A DNA stretch of 64,000 bases. Source: Rhizobium sp. Q54. Its GTDB lineage: Bacteria > Pseudomonadota > Alphaproteobacteria > Micropepsales > Micropepsaceae. The translations under genes were made by a program, and so were the position numbers. The DNA lies in the NCBI GenBank assembly GCA_945882615.1, contig CAMCWK010000005.1, positions 1 to 64,000 of the forward strand, read 5' to 3'. Shown here piece after piece: positions 24,997 through 33,990 of this stretch; the stretch's first letter is position 1, and each line of letters opens with the position of its first letter. Under the pieces are notes generated by a model. It was given only the letters and a program-made list of their open reading frames with translations. It had not been told where the DNA came from and did no database searches.

Positions 24997-26052
24997 TCAA
25001 CTGCTGGCCCTTGTTACATCCTTCTTGCGGTAAATGTCCCAGCTGACCATGAACATGGCCGCTATCAGCGGGCCCACGACGAAGCCATTCAGCCCGAACA
25101 GTTCAATTCCCCCGAGCGTGGATATCAACACGATATAGTCGGGGAGTTTGGTGGATCTTCCGACCAGATAGGGTCGCAGAAGATTGTCGGTAAGCCCTAT
25201 GATCACAACGCCATAGGCAATCAGGAACAAACCTTCCCAAACGCTGCCGGTGACAAGCAGGTAAAGAGCAACCGGACCCCAGACCAGCGCCGCGCCGATC
25301 GCGGGCAGCAAGGACAGCAAAGCCATGACCACCGCCCATAACAAGGCAGCGGGAATCCCGAGAAACCAGAACGCCACGCCGCCAAGCGCGCCCTGCAGCG
25401 CGGCCACGGAGAAGCCTCCATTTACGGTGCCTCTTATGACCAGGGAGAATCTGCATAACAGAACTGCCTTTTGCCTTGCGCGAAGTGGCACCACGTTGCG
25501 CAACAGCTTCTCCAGCGCGTCGCCATCACGAAACAGAAAGAACAGGAGGTAGAGCATAATGCCAAGGCCGAGCACGAAATCGAAGGCGCCCAGTCCAACA
25601 CCGAAGGCGCCGGCAGCGAGCCGCTCTCTTCCTTCCGAAAGCGCCTTGGCGACCAGCGCTTTTGCTGAGGCGGTATCTCCCACGCCAAAATAGGTGAGGG
25701 CCTGACGTATTCCGGATGGCAAAGATCCGATAATTCGCTCAAGAAAGCCCATCACGTCCAGCTGACCTGACTGAATTGAATAGTAGAGACTCGACGCTTG
25801 CTGGCTCAGGGAAATGCCCACTATCAGAAGCGGGACAATCGCAATGATCGTCACCAGGAAAACGGTCAGAATCGCAGCCAGATTGCGTCTGCCCTTCACG
25901 GCCTTTAAAATGCGGGCATGGAGTGACGCAAACACAATGGCAATAACAACGGACCAAAGAATGGGACCGAAAAATGGTTGCAGAACGAAGGCGAACCCCA
26001 GCGTTGCAATTCCCACCAGAACGATGAATGCGGGGTCTTCAATCTTTCGCAT
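24997..26052 (-). CDS. AI-2E family (PerM-like) membrane permease
   Basis: 351-residue polytopic membrane protein of the AI-2E/PerM family, with about eight TM helices. The C-terminal signature GLTDNLLRPYLVGRSTKLPDY and PALIAAMF-like end (GPLIAAMFMVSWDIYRKKD) are diagnostic. Members export diverse substrates (autoinducer-2, Na+/H+ exchange, unknown); the substrate here cannot be told. Convergent with pstS. Confidence 0.9.
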   Translation of the reverse strand: MRKIEDPAFIVLVGIATLGFAFVLQPFFGPILWSVVIAIVFASLHARILKAVKGRRNLAAILTVFLVTIIAIVPLLIVGISLSQQASSLYYSIQSGQLDVMGFLERIIGSLPSGIRQALTYFGVGDTASAKALVAKALSEGRERLAAGAFGVGLGAFDFVLGLGIMLYLLFFLFRDGDALEKLLRNVVPLRARQKAVLLCRFSLVIRGTVNGGFSVAALQGALGGVAFWFLGIPAALLWAVVMALLSLLPAIGAALVWGPVALYLLVTGSVWEGLFLIAYGVVIIGLTDNLLRPYLVGRSTKLPDYIVLISTLGGIELFGLNGFVVGPLIAAMFMVSWDIYRKKDVTRASS

Positions 26053-26361
26053 GCGACGCCGGTCCTGAATGAGCGAGATTTCCTCCGTATCCTAACCCAA
26101 CCCGGGAATCTGTCCTCCCATTTTTGCGGTCGCTGTAAGGTACGCGCTGCTATTCCTTTGGGGGGCATAGCGGCGGAGCCACTATTGTGGCGCATTCACT
26201 TTGATGAAATCCGGCTTCAGGAAAGTCGCTGAAGTACCCCGTTTCTGGGAACAAATTCGGCTCTTGGCCGTTGAAAAGACGCGCCTTTCGCTTCGGTCCG
26301 TGTAAGTATTCCGCGTCTGCGCGTCGCAGGTGAAACCTACCACCGAGTCAACGACGTTCTG
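26053..26361. other. Intergenic region between permease and TamA-like gene
   Basis: About 309 bp between divergently transcribed genes. I see no credible coding region, hairpin terminator or PhoB-type repeat. It must hold the promoters of both flanking genes. Confidence 0.4.
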
Positions 26362-27840
26362 ATGCTTTGGATGACTCTCAACACGCGCCTCGGTACGGCG
26401 TCACGCGGAAAAATTCGTGTTGCACTGATATTGTGCGCACTGATCGTAGGCTGCCGAGTACCGGGTGCGTGGGCAGCGGATCCGCAGCCCTATACTGTGG
26501 CCATGCGTGGCGTGGATAATGCAGAGCTTTCTGCGGTTCTTGTCGCTAGCTCCCAACTGTTCGGTTTGCGCGAGTCCTCTCCGGTGTCACCGTTTGCCCT
26601 TATACAGCGGGCCCGGTCCGATATTCCGCGCATCCAGATCGCACTTGATAGTCGGGGGTATTACCAGAATCAGGTGTCGGTCACGATAAACGGCTTGGCG
26701 CTCACGGACCCCGGTTTGCCAGCGAACTTGGACCAGATCACCGGCTCCGTTCAGGTTCGTGTCGTGGTCGACAAGGGGGTGCTGTATCATCTGGGAAAGA
26801 TCGCGCTGGAGGGAGGTGTGCCCGACGTCGCGCGCGACGCATTGAACCTGCGCACGGGCGACCCCGCGGTGGCGGACGCGGTTTTGGATGCGCGCGTGCG
26901 CGTCCTGGAGGCGCTGCAGGAGGACGGCTACGCGCTTGCTGAAGTGGAGGAGCCGATCGCTTTTGCGGATGATGAGCGCCACCTGATTAACGTAACCTAT
27001 AAAGTTCAGGCCGGCCGGCGCGCGAATATCGGGCCCATCCGGTTCAGAGGGCTGAAGGATGTCAACGAGTCTTTTGTGCGGGAGGCTCTGACGATAAAGC
27101 CGGGTGATCGCTACCAGCCCAGTCGTATTGAAGAAGCGCGCCAGATGCTCGCTTCGCTGGGCGTTTTTTCCGGGGTGACGGTTCAGGCGGCGCAGGCGCT
27201 GGCTCCGGACGGCACCGTCCCTTTGACATTCGATGTTACCGAGCGCGAACGCCGCACGGTCAGCCTTTCCGCGCTCTATTCCACCGACCTTGGGCTGAGC
27301 CTGTCTGTGGGATGGTCGCACCACAACCTGTTTGGCAACGCAGAACAGCTCAATCTCAGTGCAGCGGGAACGGGACTGGGGACGGCATCAGCCGGCCTGG
27401 GCTATAGTCTGGCAGCCCAGTTTGTCCGGCCCTTGTTCCTGGCGCCGAACCAGGCCCTGGAAGTGAATTTGTCGGGCGTCAAGCAGCAACTGGATGCCTA
27501 TGACCAGGTGGCCGAAACGGTCTCCACGCATGTGCGGCGAAAGTTCTCCGATTTCTGGAGCGGAGGCGCCGGTCTGTCTCTGATGTACGACCAGGTGGCG
27601 CAACAGGGCACGACGCGGCTTTACCAGCTGGTCGGCGTGCCGGTTTCCGTCAGTTATAACAGCACCGGCATTACCGATGCGCTGCTTGATCCGGTCAGTG
27701 GGGTGAGGGCATCGGTGGCGCTCACGCCGACACAGTCTTTCGGTGCAAGCGACCTGACCTTCGCGGTGCTGCAGGCGTCCGGCTCGACCTATCTGGATTT
27801 GAGCGATGACGGCAGGTCGGTTCGGGCAAGACGGCGCTGA
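26362..27840 (+). pseudogene. tamA: TamA/BamA-family outer-membrane protein, 3'-truncated
   Basis: 492-residue frame: signal peptide (ending GAWAAD), three POTRA-type domains (about 45-290, with KVQAGRRANIGPIRFRG) and the start of an Omp85 barrel (SLSALYSTDLGLSLSVGWSH onward). The barrel breaks off after [12 protein letters not shown] and ends in the non-native RARRR, roughly a third of the barrel and the C-terminal beta-signal being missing. TamA normally ends in an aromatic residue and is followed by tamB; here the sequence passes directly into ureG. The product should not fold in the outer membrane. See the junction entry. Confidence 0.82.
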
Positions 27841-27842
27841 TG
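27811..27842. other. Recombination or assembly junction tamA::ureG
   Basis: In one frame the bases encode the TamA-like [10 protein letters not shown] ending; shifted by one base they encode [11 protein letters not shown], the UreG P-loop (27816 onward). A TGA stop in the UreG frame lies two codons before the P-loop Val, so the UreG frame cannot extend further upstream. The two genes therefore meet at a point inside both coding regions, plausibly through a short shared GGTCGGTTCGGG tract. Confidence 0.8.
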
Positions 27843-28403
27843 GAAAATCTCTGCAAGCTGTTTCGCGACCGCTACGACATCTGCGCCATCACAAATGACA
27901 TCTACACCAAGGAAGACGCGCTGATCCTGACCCGCGCCGGCGCGCTGCCCGAAGAACGCATTATGGGGGTGGAGACCGGCGGCTGCCCGCACACCGCCAT
28001 CCGCGAGGATGCCTCAATCAACCTGGCGGCGGTGACGCAAATGCGGCAGCGCTTTCCCAAGCTTGATCTGGTCCTGATCGAGTCCGGCGGCGACAACCTG
28101 GCCGCTACCTTCAGTCCCGAGCTGGCGGATGTCATCATCTATGTGATCGATGTTTCCGGCGGCGAGAAAATCCCGCGCAAGGGTGGTCCCGGCATCACCC
28201 GTTCGGATTTCCTGGTGATCAACAAGACCGACCTGGCGCCCATGGTCGGCGCGTCACTGGACGTGATGGACGCCGATACCCGCAAGATGCGGGGACCGCG
28301 GCCCTATGGCTTCACCAACATGAAAACCGGCGCCGGCGTGGACGTGGTCGCCAGCTTCATCGTGGAAAAAGGCGGGCTGGAGCCTCCCGGTGCCTTCAGC
28401 TGA
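27840..28403 (+). pseudogene. ureG: Urease accessory GTPase UreG, 5'-truncated
   Basis: 187 codons with strong UreG identity: [32 protein letters not shown] (metal-binding CPH), [15 protein letters not shown] and VINKTDLAP. UreG delivers nickel to urease by GTP hydrolysis. The first in-frame ATG falls just after the P-loop, so a protein starting there lacks Walker A (VGSGKT is encoded upstream but has no start). No urease structural or other accessory genes are in the window. Translation could start by coupling to the overlapping TamA stop (TGATG), but the product should be inactive. Confidence 0.85.
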
Positions 28404-28412
28404 GAAGCTTGG

Positions 28413-29315
28413 TCAGCGCGGGGCCGGGCCGGGATCGGTGAGGCTGAGCGCGTTGGCCACCGGGCTTACCGAAACCTGTGCCGCCATGACGTTGCCGCCA
28501 GGCACGGCGCGGTGCCAGCGCCCCTGGGGCACATAGACGATATCGCCCGGGCGGGCAGTGAAATCGCGCTCGCCCTCGATCTGATAGTCCATCTCACCTT
28601 CCAGGATGAGGGCGATGGCGCTGCTGAGATGAAAATGACGGGTGTTGCTGGCGGGCGCCGGCCCACCCGGCATGCTGCGCTGGATGTTGGCCGAAATGAA
28701 ATCGTCCTGCACCACGCCCGCGCCCGGTATTTTGCCGGTGGCAATGTCCTGCCGATAGTCGATGAAAGGCTGTTTGCCATCATAGCTGGCCGCCGGACTG
28801 TAATAGCCGACCCGGACGAACGTCTTTCCCGCCAGGGGCAGGGGCGTCTCGCCTTCCGCATAAACCGGCGGCGCCAGGGTTTGAGTCACCTCGAGCCGAA
28901 GCGCGGGTGCGGCGCCGACCGTTTGGACCTGGAAAAACCGCAGCGATGGCACCTGCACCAGCCCGCCTTCGCTGGCGGTGAAAGGCTCGATGCCGTCAAT
29001 CGTGACGCGCAATTGCCCGGACTGCACGACGAAGAAAATGGTGGTGTCGGAATACATGACGCGGCGGGAAATCTCGCCCGGCGCCGACTGGATATAGGTT
29101 GCTGTCAGGCCATCGGCATCGCGCACCATCGTCTGCGACCAGCTCTTTTGCGTCGCATGAGCTCCAATCACATCGGCCAGTTTCCAATGGGCCCGGTTGG
29201 GCGCGGGCGCGGATTTCGGCTTGGGTGCCCAGCCGAATTTCATCGCCGGGGCGGCGGGTTGTGCGGCGGCGGGCGAAACCGCCAGCAACAGTGCAATCAC
29301 AATGCGTGCGATCAT
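28413..29315 (-). CDS. Exported bicupin protein (second of tandem pair)
   Basis: 300-residue protein with a signal peptide (MIARIVIALLLAVSPAAAQ). Two cupin folds are visible: one around MYSDTTIFFVVQSGQLRVTI and one with the metal-type motif RHFHLSSAIALILEGEMDYQ... GDIVYVPQGRWHRAV. Cupins of this sort bind a metal and may act as oxygenases, isomerases or binding proteins; no substrate can be assigned. Overlaps its upstream paralogue by 4 bp (ATGA), so the pair is one operon produced by duplication. Confidence 0.8.
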   Translation of the reverse strand: MIARIVIALLLAVSPAAAQPAAPAMKFGWAPKPKSAPAPNRAHWKLADVIGAHATQKSWSQTMVRDADGLTATYIQSAPGEISRRVMYSDTTIFFVVQSGQLRVTIDGIEPFTASEGGLVQVPSLRFFQVQTVGAAPALRLEVTQTLAPPVYAEGETPLPLAGKTFVRVGYYSPAASYDGKQPFIDYRQDIATGKIPGAGVVQDDFISANIQRSMPGGPAPASNTRHFHLSSAIALILEGEMDYQIEGERDFTARPGDIVYVPQGRWHRAVPGGNVMAAQVSVSPVANALSLTDPGPAPR

Positions 29316-30238
29316 GGTGCCTGCCTCGACGGATTGGCGGGGTCCAGGACATTCATGTTGCCGGCGGGAAAGATCGCCAGCCGCGTCGCCGTGCCTTCGC
29401 CCGTGAAATTGTTGCGGTGATAGCGGCCGTTGGGAACATAGACCACATCGCCCTGTTCGACGATAAAGGGCGCCACGCCTTCCAGCTGAAAATCCAGCTT
29501 GCCCTCCATGATGAAATAAAATTCGTTGGCTTCGGTGTGCCAATGGCCCTGATCGTCGCGCGGTGGAGTGGGGATGCTCTTGCCGCGGATCAGGCTGCCG
29601 GATTTCAAAAAGCGGCCGGGCCGCACTTTGCCCCCCACGACATCCTTGTCGAAATCCAGATAGATCTTGGCCGGATCGAGATTCGTCTGCGGGACGCTAT
29701 AAGCGATGCGGACATAGTCCTGGCCCGCAACCGGTGTGGGGGTTTCGCCATCCACATAGACGGGAAGCGTGCCGCTATGGATCACCTCAAAACGCAGCAC
29801 GGGTGCGTCGCCCAGGGTTTCCATGTGGAAGGCCGCGCGCGCGGGGATCTGGACAATGACGCTCTTGCCCGCCACTAAAGGCTCCAAGCCCTCCACGCTG
29901 ACGCGCATCTGGCCCGATTGCACGATCCAGAACATCTCGGTGTCGGCATAGAAAATCCGCTTGGTCTTCTCGCCGGGCGCCATCTGGATGAAACGGCCGG
30001 TGAAATGCTCGTCCTGCACCACAGTCTGGGACCAGTTCGGGCGGCCGGACTGCGCCGCCAGGATCTCCGACAATTTATAGTGCGGTCGGTTTGGCGCCTT
30101 CCATTGCGTCAGCGGGTCGGGGCGCGGCGAAAGCGCATATTTCAGGATGCGCTGCGGCGCCTGCGGGACCGGGGCGGTCTGGGCCGCGGCGCCTCCCATC
30201 AGAACCAGCATCGCGAAAGGCACCAAAGCGCGCCGCAT
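29312..30238 (-). CDS. Exported bicupin protein (first of tandem pair)
   Basis: 308 residues from the ATG at 30238, which has GGGAG six bases upstream; another ATG at 30244 is too close to it. Signal peptide (ending GGAAAQ), then two cupin domains: FYADTEMFWIVQSGQMRVSV and GHWHTEANEFYFIMEGKLDF... GDVVYVPNGRYHRNNF. Clearly paralogous to the next gene. First gene of the two-gene operon; the function is unknown. Confidence 0.8.
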   Translation of the reverse strand: MRRALVPFAMLVLMGGAAAQTAPVPQAPQRILKYALSPRPDPLTQWKAPNRPHYKLSEILAAQSGRPNWSQTVVQDEHFTGRFIQMAPGEKTKRIFYADTEMFWIVQSGQMRVSVEGLEPLVAGKSVIVQIPARAAFHMETLGDAPVLRFEVIHSGTLPVYVDGETPTPVAGQDYVRIAYSVPQTNLDPAKIYLDFDKDVVGGKVRPGRFLKSGSLIRGKSIPTPPRDDQGHWHTEANEFYFIMEGKLDFQLEGVAPFIVEQGDVVYVPNGRYHRNNFTGEGTATRLAIFPAGNMNVLDPANPSRQAP

Positions 30239-30302
30239 GACCATCTCCCATTTTGAACATCATAGGCAGGCGCGGGACCTGTGCAACACCCCGGCCGGGC
30301 CG

Positions 30303-30599
30303 CTAGGGACGCACCGCTTGGCTGTAGCAAGCGGGGTTGTCGACGTCGATCTCGCGCTTGGCGCATTCGGCGACTTCCCTTTGAAAGAAAAATCCCTTGG
30401 TCGCCATGCAGGCGGGGATCGGGCGGTGCTCCATCACCTCGATAATGTCGCCAGGCTGGTGCGGCTGGCTTTTCATCAACTGGCGGTGACAGGCAGCGAC
30501 ATTCTCGCGCGCGGGATCAGGGCTATCACAGGCGCTGATGAGGAGCAGCGCCGCAACGCTCCATTCAATCCTGAGGCTATTTTGAAACGGTCTAGCCAA
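30303..30599 (-). CDS. Small Cys-rich lipoprotein, family A copy 1
   Basis: About 98 residues from a TTG at 30599; a longer frame would overlap the upstream permease. Lipobox LISAC, then a conserved core with four Cys (AACHRQLM, ACMATKG, ECAKRE, DNPACYSQ) and an EHR motif. The same pattern recurs in the gene at 52163-52429, so this is a small family in this genome with no name I recognise. It is in the operon direction of the TSUP gene. Confidence 0.68.
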   Translation of the reverse strand: MARPFQNSLRIEWSVAALLLISACDSPDPARENVAACHRQLMKSQPHQPGDIIEVMEHRPIPACMATKGFFFQREVAECAKREIDVDNPACYSQAVRP

Positions 30600-31350
30600 G
30601 ATTGAGCGCCTGCCAGACAAGTTCGCAGCCGACGCCGATCATCAGCAGGTAGATCACGATATAAAAGCCTTCCGCCGGCACGCGTCGGACCAGCCATACG
30701 CCGGCGAAGGTCGAAACGATCGCCACGGGCATCAGGGTCAGCGCCGTCAGCATATTTTCCCGCGTGAATTGGCCCAGCGCGGCATAGGCGGGCACCTTCA
30801 CCCAGTTGACGATCGCGAAATACAGGGCCGCGGTCCCGATATAGGTGGCGGGAGAAAGCTTCTTGCGCAGCACCCACATCTGGAAGGGCGGCAGCCCGGC
30901 ATGGGCAATCTGCGAGGTGAAGCCGGATGCGATGCCCAGAAGAAAACCCGTCGGCGCAGAAGAACGCGGCGGTGCCGCAAGGGTCTTGGCGGCGCGGCGG
31001 CCCCACAATTGATAAAGCGCGAACAGGATGGAGATGGCGCCCAGTGTGCCCAGGACCGCGGTGACCGAAACCCAGGCCGCCAGCACATAGCCTGCCAGGA
31101 TGCCGACTGCGGCGCCCGGCAGCATCACCTTGAGGACGTGCGCATCCCAATTGTGCCGGAAGGCCCAGACCCCGACCGCGTCCTGGACCAGCAGGATCGG
31201 CAGCAGGATGGCAGCGGCCTGCACCGGCGATACCGCCAGGGCCAGCAAGGGCACCGAGACCTGGCCCACCCCGGAGAACCCGCCCTTGGCCAGCCCCGCC
31301 AGCACAACGGCGGGAATTGCGACGGCATAGAAAAACAGCTCGGTGTGCAC
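30592..31350 (-). CDS. TSUP/TauE-SafE family anion permease
   Basis: 252-residue membrane protein with about seven to eight TM helices. The N-terminal AIPAVVLAGLAKGGFSGVG and the second-half repeat SGFTSQIAHAGLPPFQMW are the two TSUP signatures. The family exports sulfite, sulfoacetate or other organosulfur anions; the substrate here is unassigned. It is upstream of the small lipoprotein and divergent from the secreted methyltransferase. Confidence 0.88.
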   Translation of the reverse strand: MHTELFFYAVAIPAVVLAGLAKGGFSGVGQVSVPLLALAVSPVQAAAILLPILLVQDAVGVWAFRHNWDAHVLKVMLPGAAVGILAGYVLAAWVSVTAVLGTLGAISILFALYQLWGRRAAKTLAAPPRSSAPTGFLLGIASGFTSQIAHAGLPPFQMWVLRKKLSPATYIGTAALYFAIVNWVKVPAYAALGQFTRENMLTALTLMPVAIVSTFAGVWLVRRVPAEGFYIVIYLLMIGVGCELVWQALNLG

Positions 31351-31481
31351 GATAGTCCGAAAGGGAAGGGCAAGGCGGGTGATAGAGGACTGCCAGCCCT
31401 TTGTGAAGGATGCCCGGTGGCTGGCTTTTTCCCCTGCCTGTATTAGAGTCGGCTCACGCTCACTGGCTCGAAGGGGATGTC

Positions 31482-32162
31482 ATGCGCAGGACACTGGCAG
31501 TCGCGGCTTTTGTGGTCATTGGCATTGCGTCGGGCGCCGCCCGCGCGCAGGAGGCCAGTGTCGCCCCCACCATCAACCAGAATTTCAAAAGCGCCGACCT
31601 GGATGTCGAGGGCTGGGCAACTCGTTTCACCGGCGAAAGCCGCGAGGCGTTCAACGCCCGCCATGCCGTGGTGAAGGCGATGGCGCTAAAGACGGGCGAC
31701 GCGGTCGCCGATGTCGGGGCAGGGACCGGCATCTATACGCGGCTGTTCGCACAGGCTGTCGGTCCGTCCGGAAAGGTCTATGCCAACGACATCGCGCCCC
31801 AATTCCTCGCCTACATCGCCCAGAACGCAGCGAAAGACGGGCTGAAGAACGTGCAGACGGTGCAGGGCGGCGACCGTGCCACCAACCTGCCGGCCGCGTC
31901 GGTGGATGTGGTGTTCCATTCCGACGTTTATCACCACTTTGAATTCCCCGCAGTCATGAACGCCGACATCCGGCGCGCGCTAAAGCCCAATGGCCGGCTT
32001 TATGTGCTGGAGATGGAAAAAGCTGGAGGGCAGTCAACCCATGTCCGGGCGCCCAAAGAGGCGGTGATCGCAGAAATCGAAAAGGCGGGTTTCAAACTGG
32101 TCGAGCAGGTCAACGTTCCCGGTCTTCACGAAAACTATCTGCTGCATTTCCGCAAGAACTAG
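31482..32162 (+). CDS. SAM-dependent methyltransferase with signal peptide
   Basis: 226-residue class I methyltransferase starting at the ATG with AAGGGGA upstream. The SAM-binding motif I is VADVGAGTGIYTRLF; motif II/post regions include YANDIAPQFLAYI and VDVVFHSDVYHHF. The N-terminus (MRRTLAVAAFVVIGIASGAARAQ) is a clear Sec signal peptide, so the enzyme is predicted to be exported although SAM is cytoplasmic. Homologous signal-bearing methyltransferases occur in Proteobacteria; their substrate is not established. Confidence 0.82.
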   Translation: MRRTLAVAAFVVIGIASGAARAQEASVAPTINQNFKSADLDVEGWATRFTGESREAFNARHAVVKAMALKTGDAVADVGAGTGIYTRLFAQAVGPSGKVYANDIAPQFLAYIAQNAAKDGLKNVQTVQGGDRATNLPAASVDVVFHSDVYHHFEFPAVMNADIRRALKPNGRLYVLEMEKAGGQSTHVRAPKEAVIAEIEKAGFKLVEQVNVPGLHENYLLHFRKN

Positions 32163-32262
32163 GCAGGTTCTACCCCGCCCCCGCCTGGCCGTCCTTGCGG
32201 TGCTCCCGCGCGGTACGCGCTATTGATGGGAACGCCCCAAAAATCCCACCGGGCGCGGAGCG

Positions 32263-33024
32263 TCAGCTGCTCTGTATTTGCGAAGTGGCATGGGTATGGC
32301 CATGTTCCAGCAGCTGGATCATGGCGGTTCTCGCCCCATCCACGTCCTGTGCCGCGATGGCCTCGAATACCTTTGCATGCTTGGTATAGGAGATGGCGAG
32401 GGTGTGTTCTTCGTTGAAGACGCTGATCACCATGACCCGCAGGAACTCAAACAGCGCCACCCGGGTGGCGGAGGTCAGGGACCGGAAAAGCGGGTTTCCC
32501 GAAGCGGTGCCGATCGCGACATGAAATTCGAGATCGGCTTGGGCATAGGAATCATAGTCTTCCCTGTCGTGCATGCTGCCCAGCGCCGCGCGGATTGTGG
32601 CGAGATGCGCATCGGTGCGATTGCGCGCGGCCTGCGCGGCCGCCGCCGGCTCTACCGCCAGCCGCAACTGGGTGACATGGTCCAGAAAGTCCTTGTCCAG
32701 GCCAAGGCTGCTGCGCCATGTCAGCACTTCGGGGTCCAGCCAGTTCCAATGGGATGAATTGAGCACCAGGGTGCCGACCTTGGTTTTCGACTTCACCATG
32801 CCCTTGGCGGCTAGGGTGCGCGTGACTTCCCGCAGGACCACACGGGAGACGCCAAAGGTGCTGTACATTTCCTCGGGCGAGGGCAGGCGGCTTCCAGGCT
32901 GGCGGGCGCCGGACAGGATTTCGGAACCCAGGATCGCCACGATCTGGGTATGGCCCGCCATGCGCGTATTGGAAGAAGAAGAGGCCTGTGCGGTTGGCCT
33001 GCGCTTGGTTGTTGCTATGCTCAT
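32263..33024 (-). CDS. GntR/FadR-family transcriptional regulator
   Basis: 253-residue regulator: a basic Ser-rich start, then a winged helix (ARQPGSRLPSPEEMYSTFGVSRVVLREVTRTL), then an FCD ligand domain (about 95-235) with the metal-binding Asp/His pattern (DLEFHVAIGTASGNP and KHAKVFEAIAAQD). FCD regulators respond to small organic acids such as sugar acids. Likely targets are sugar-acid genes, not obviously adjacent. Confidence 0.9.
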   Translation of the reverse strand: MSIATTKRRPTAQASSSSNTRMAGHTQIVAILGSEILSGARQPGSRLPSPEEMYSTFGVSRVVLREVTRTLAAKGMVKSKTKVGTLVLNSSHWNWLDPEVLTWRSSLGLDKDFLDHVTQLRLAVEPAAAAQAARNRTDAHLATIRAALGSMHDREDYDSYAQADLEFHVAIGTASGNPLFRSLTSATRVALFEFLRVMVISVFNEEHTLAISYTKHAKVFEAIAAQDVDGARTAMIQLLEHGHTHATSQIQSS

Positions 33025-33210
33025 GTCAGCGGTCGCCAGTCCATAGAGTTTGTGGCGGTCTCAACTACTGTCTGACGACGCAACTCCATAGACCAGCGCT
33101 GATCTGATGCGGAGCAGTCTAGCTTGAGCTCCCCGGAAGAGTAACCGGGATTTTTGTGCCTTTTGCCTTTGAAAATAGTTGTATGCGGCGGCCGACAGGA
33201 CAGCTGCTGC

Positions 33211-33624
33211 CTATTTCTCGTAGGGCAGCAGGCGCCAAGGGCCAGCCTCGCCCTGTCCATCCGGGGTGTCATGGAACAGCGTGTAGACGGGGCGGCCCTT
33301 ATAGGCCCACTGGCCGGTGCCGTCATATCGCTTGATGATCGTCCAGTCACCGATAGCCTTGGCGCTCGCAGGCGCGCGCACCGGGCGCCTTCTGCCTTCG
33401 CATTCCTTGTTGCAGGCCGAACGGGTCTTGCTGTCCAGGTCATAAGTATAGAGCCGTCCGCTTCCCGGAAAACGCCGGAATATATAGCCTTTATCGCCTT
33501 CACTCGAGACAGCCACCTGTGCCGGATAAGGCAGGTTTGGGTCGAAGGCCGCCGTCGCCGGTAGTGCAAGACCAGCACCGAATCCCAGCAACATGGCTGT
33601 CGCTGCCCACCGTAATCTACTCAT
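33211..33624 (-). CDS. Exported protein with secreted-repeat (PF03640-like) features
   Basis: 137 residues; signal peptide MSRLRWAATAMLLGFGAGLALP... ending TAA. The mature part has a YTYDLD-type motif and paired Cys (SACNKECEG) followed by GDWTIIKRYDGTGQWAYKGRPVYT. The latter is the Yx4D-type secreted repeat seen in COG4315 lipoproteins of unknown function. The start is set at the signal peptide, not at the longer upstream frame. Confidence 0.78.
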   Translation of the reverse strand: MSRLRWAATAMLLGFGAGLALPATAAFDPNLPYPAQVAVSSEGDKGYIFRRFPGSGRLYTYDLDSKTRSACNKECEGRRRPVRAPASAKAIGDWTIIKRYDGTGQWAYKGRPVYTLFHDTPDGQGEAGPWRLLPYEK

Positions 33625-33990
33625 ATAAGCCTCCCGCTTTGCTTGCGATGTGGCGCATGATGAACAGGGCGTGGCGCAAAATGAACACGGCCTATTCGCT
33701 GTCGGGGTGCGCCATCCCGCGCCAAGGACATCAAAACGCACTCACGCTGCAGATCCATGTAGCGCTGCACATTGGCCGCGCCTACCGGCGCCACGATCGA
33801 CATCAGGGCCAGCAAGCCAGATCGCGATGCCGCCCAGTGCCAATGTCCTGCGCATATTCGTGAGCATTTTTCCCCCACGGCGGCGTCGCGCGCCCGCAGG
33901 CAATTTAGCACAGGCGGACGGCTGGGGGAATTCAGCGAAAAAATTGGCGCCGCCGCCTTTGCTGCGTTGCAGCTTAAGCGGAAATGGCCT
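33625..33990. other. Intergenic region with no confident gene
   Basis: On the minus strand two short frames look like pieces of one exported product: a start MLTNMRRTLALGGIAIWLAG and, in the next frame, LALMSIVAPVGAANVQRY. Either a frameshifted remnant or coincidence. Nothing on the plus strand stands out. Confidence 0.35.

Noticed and set aside
33625-33990. A frameshifted small exported gene on the minus strand
   Set aside because: The two half-frames are suggestive but too short, and no homologue is known to me; left as unassigned intergenic DNA.
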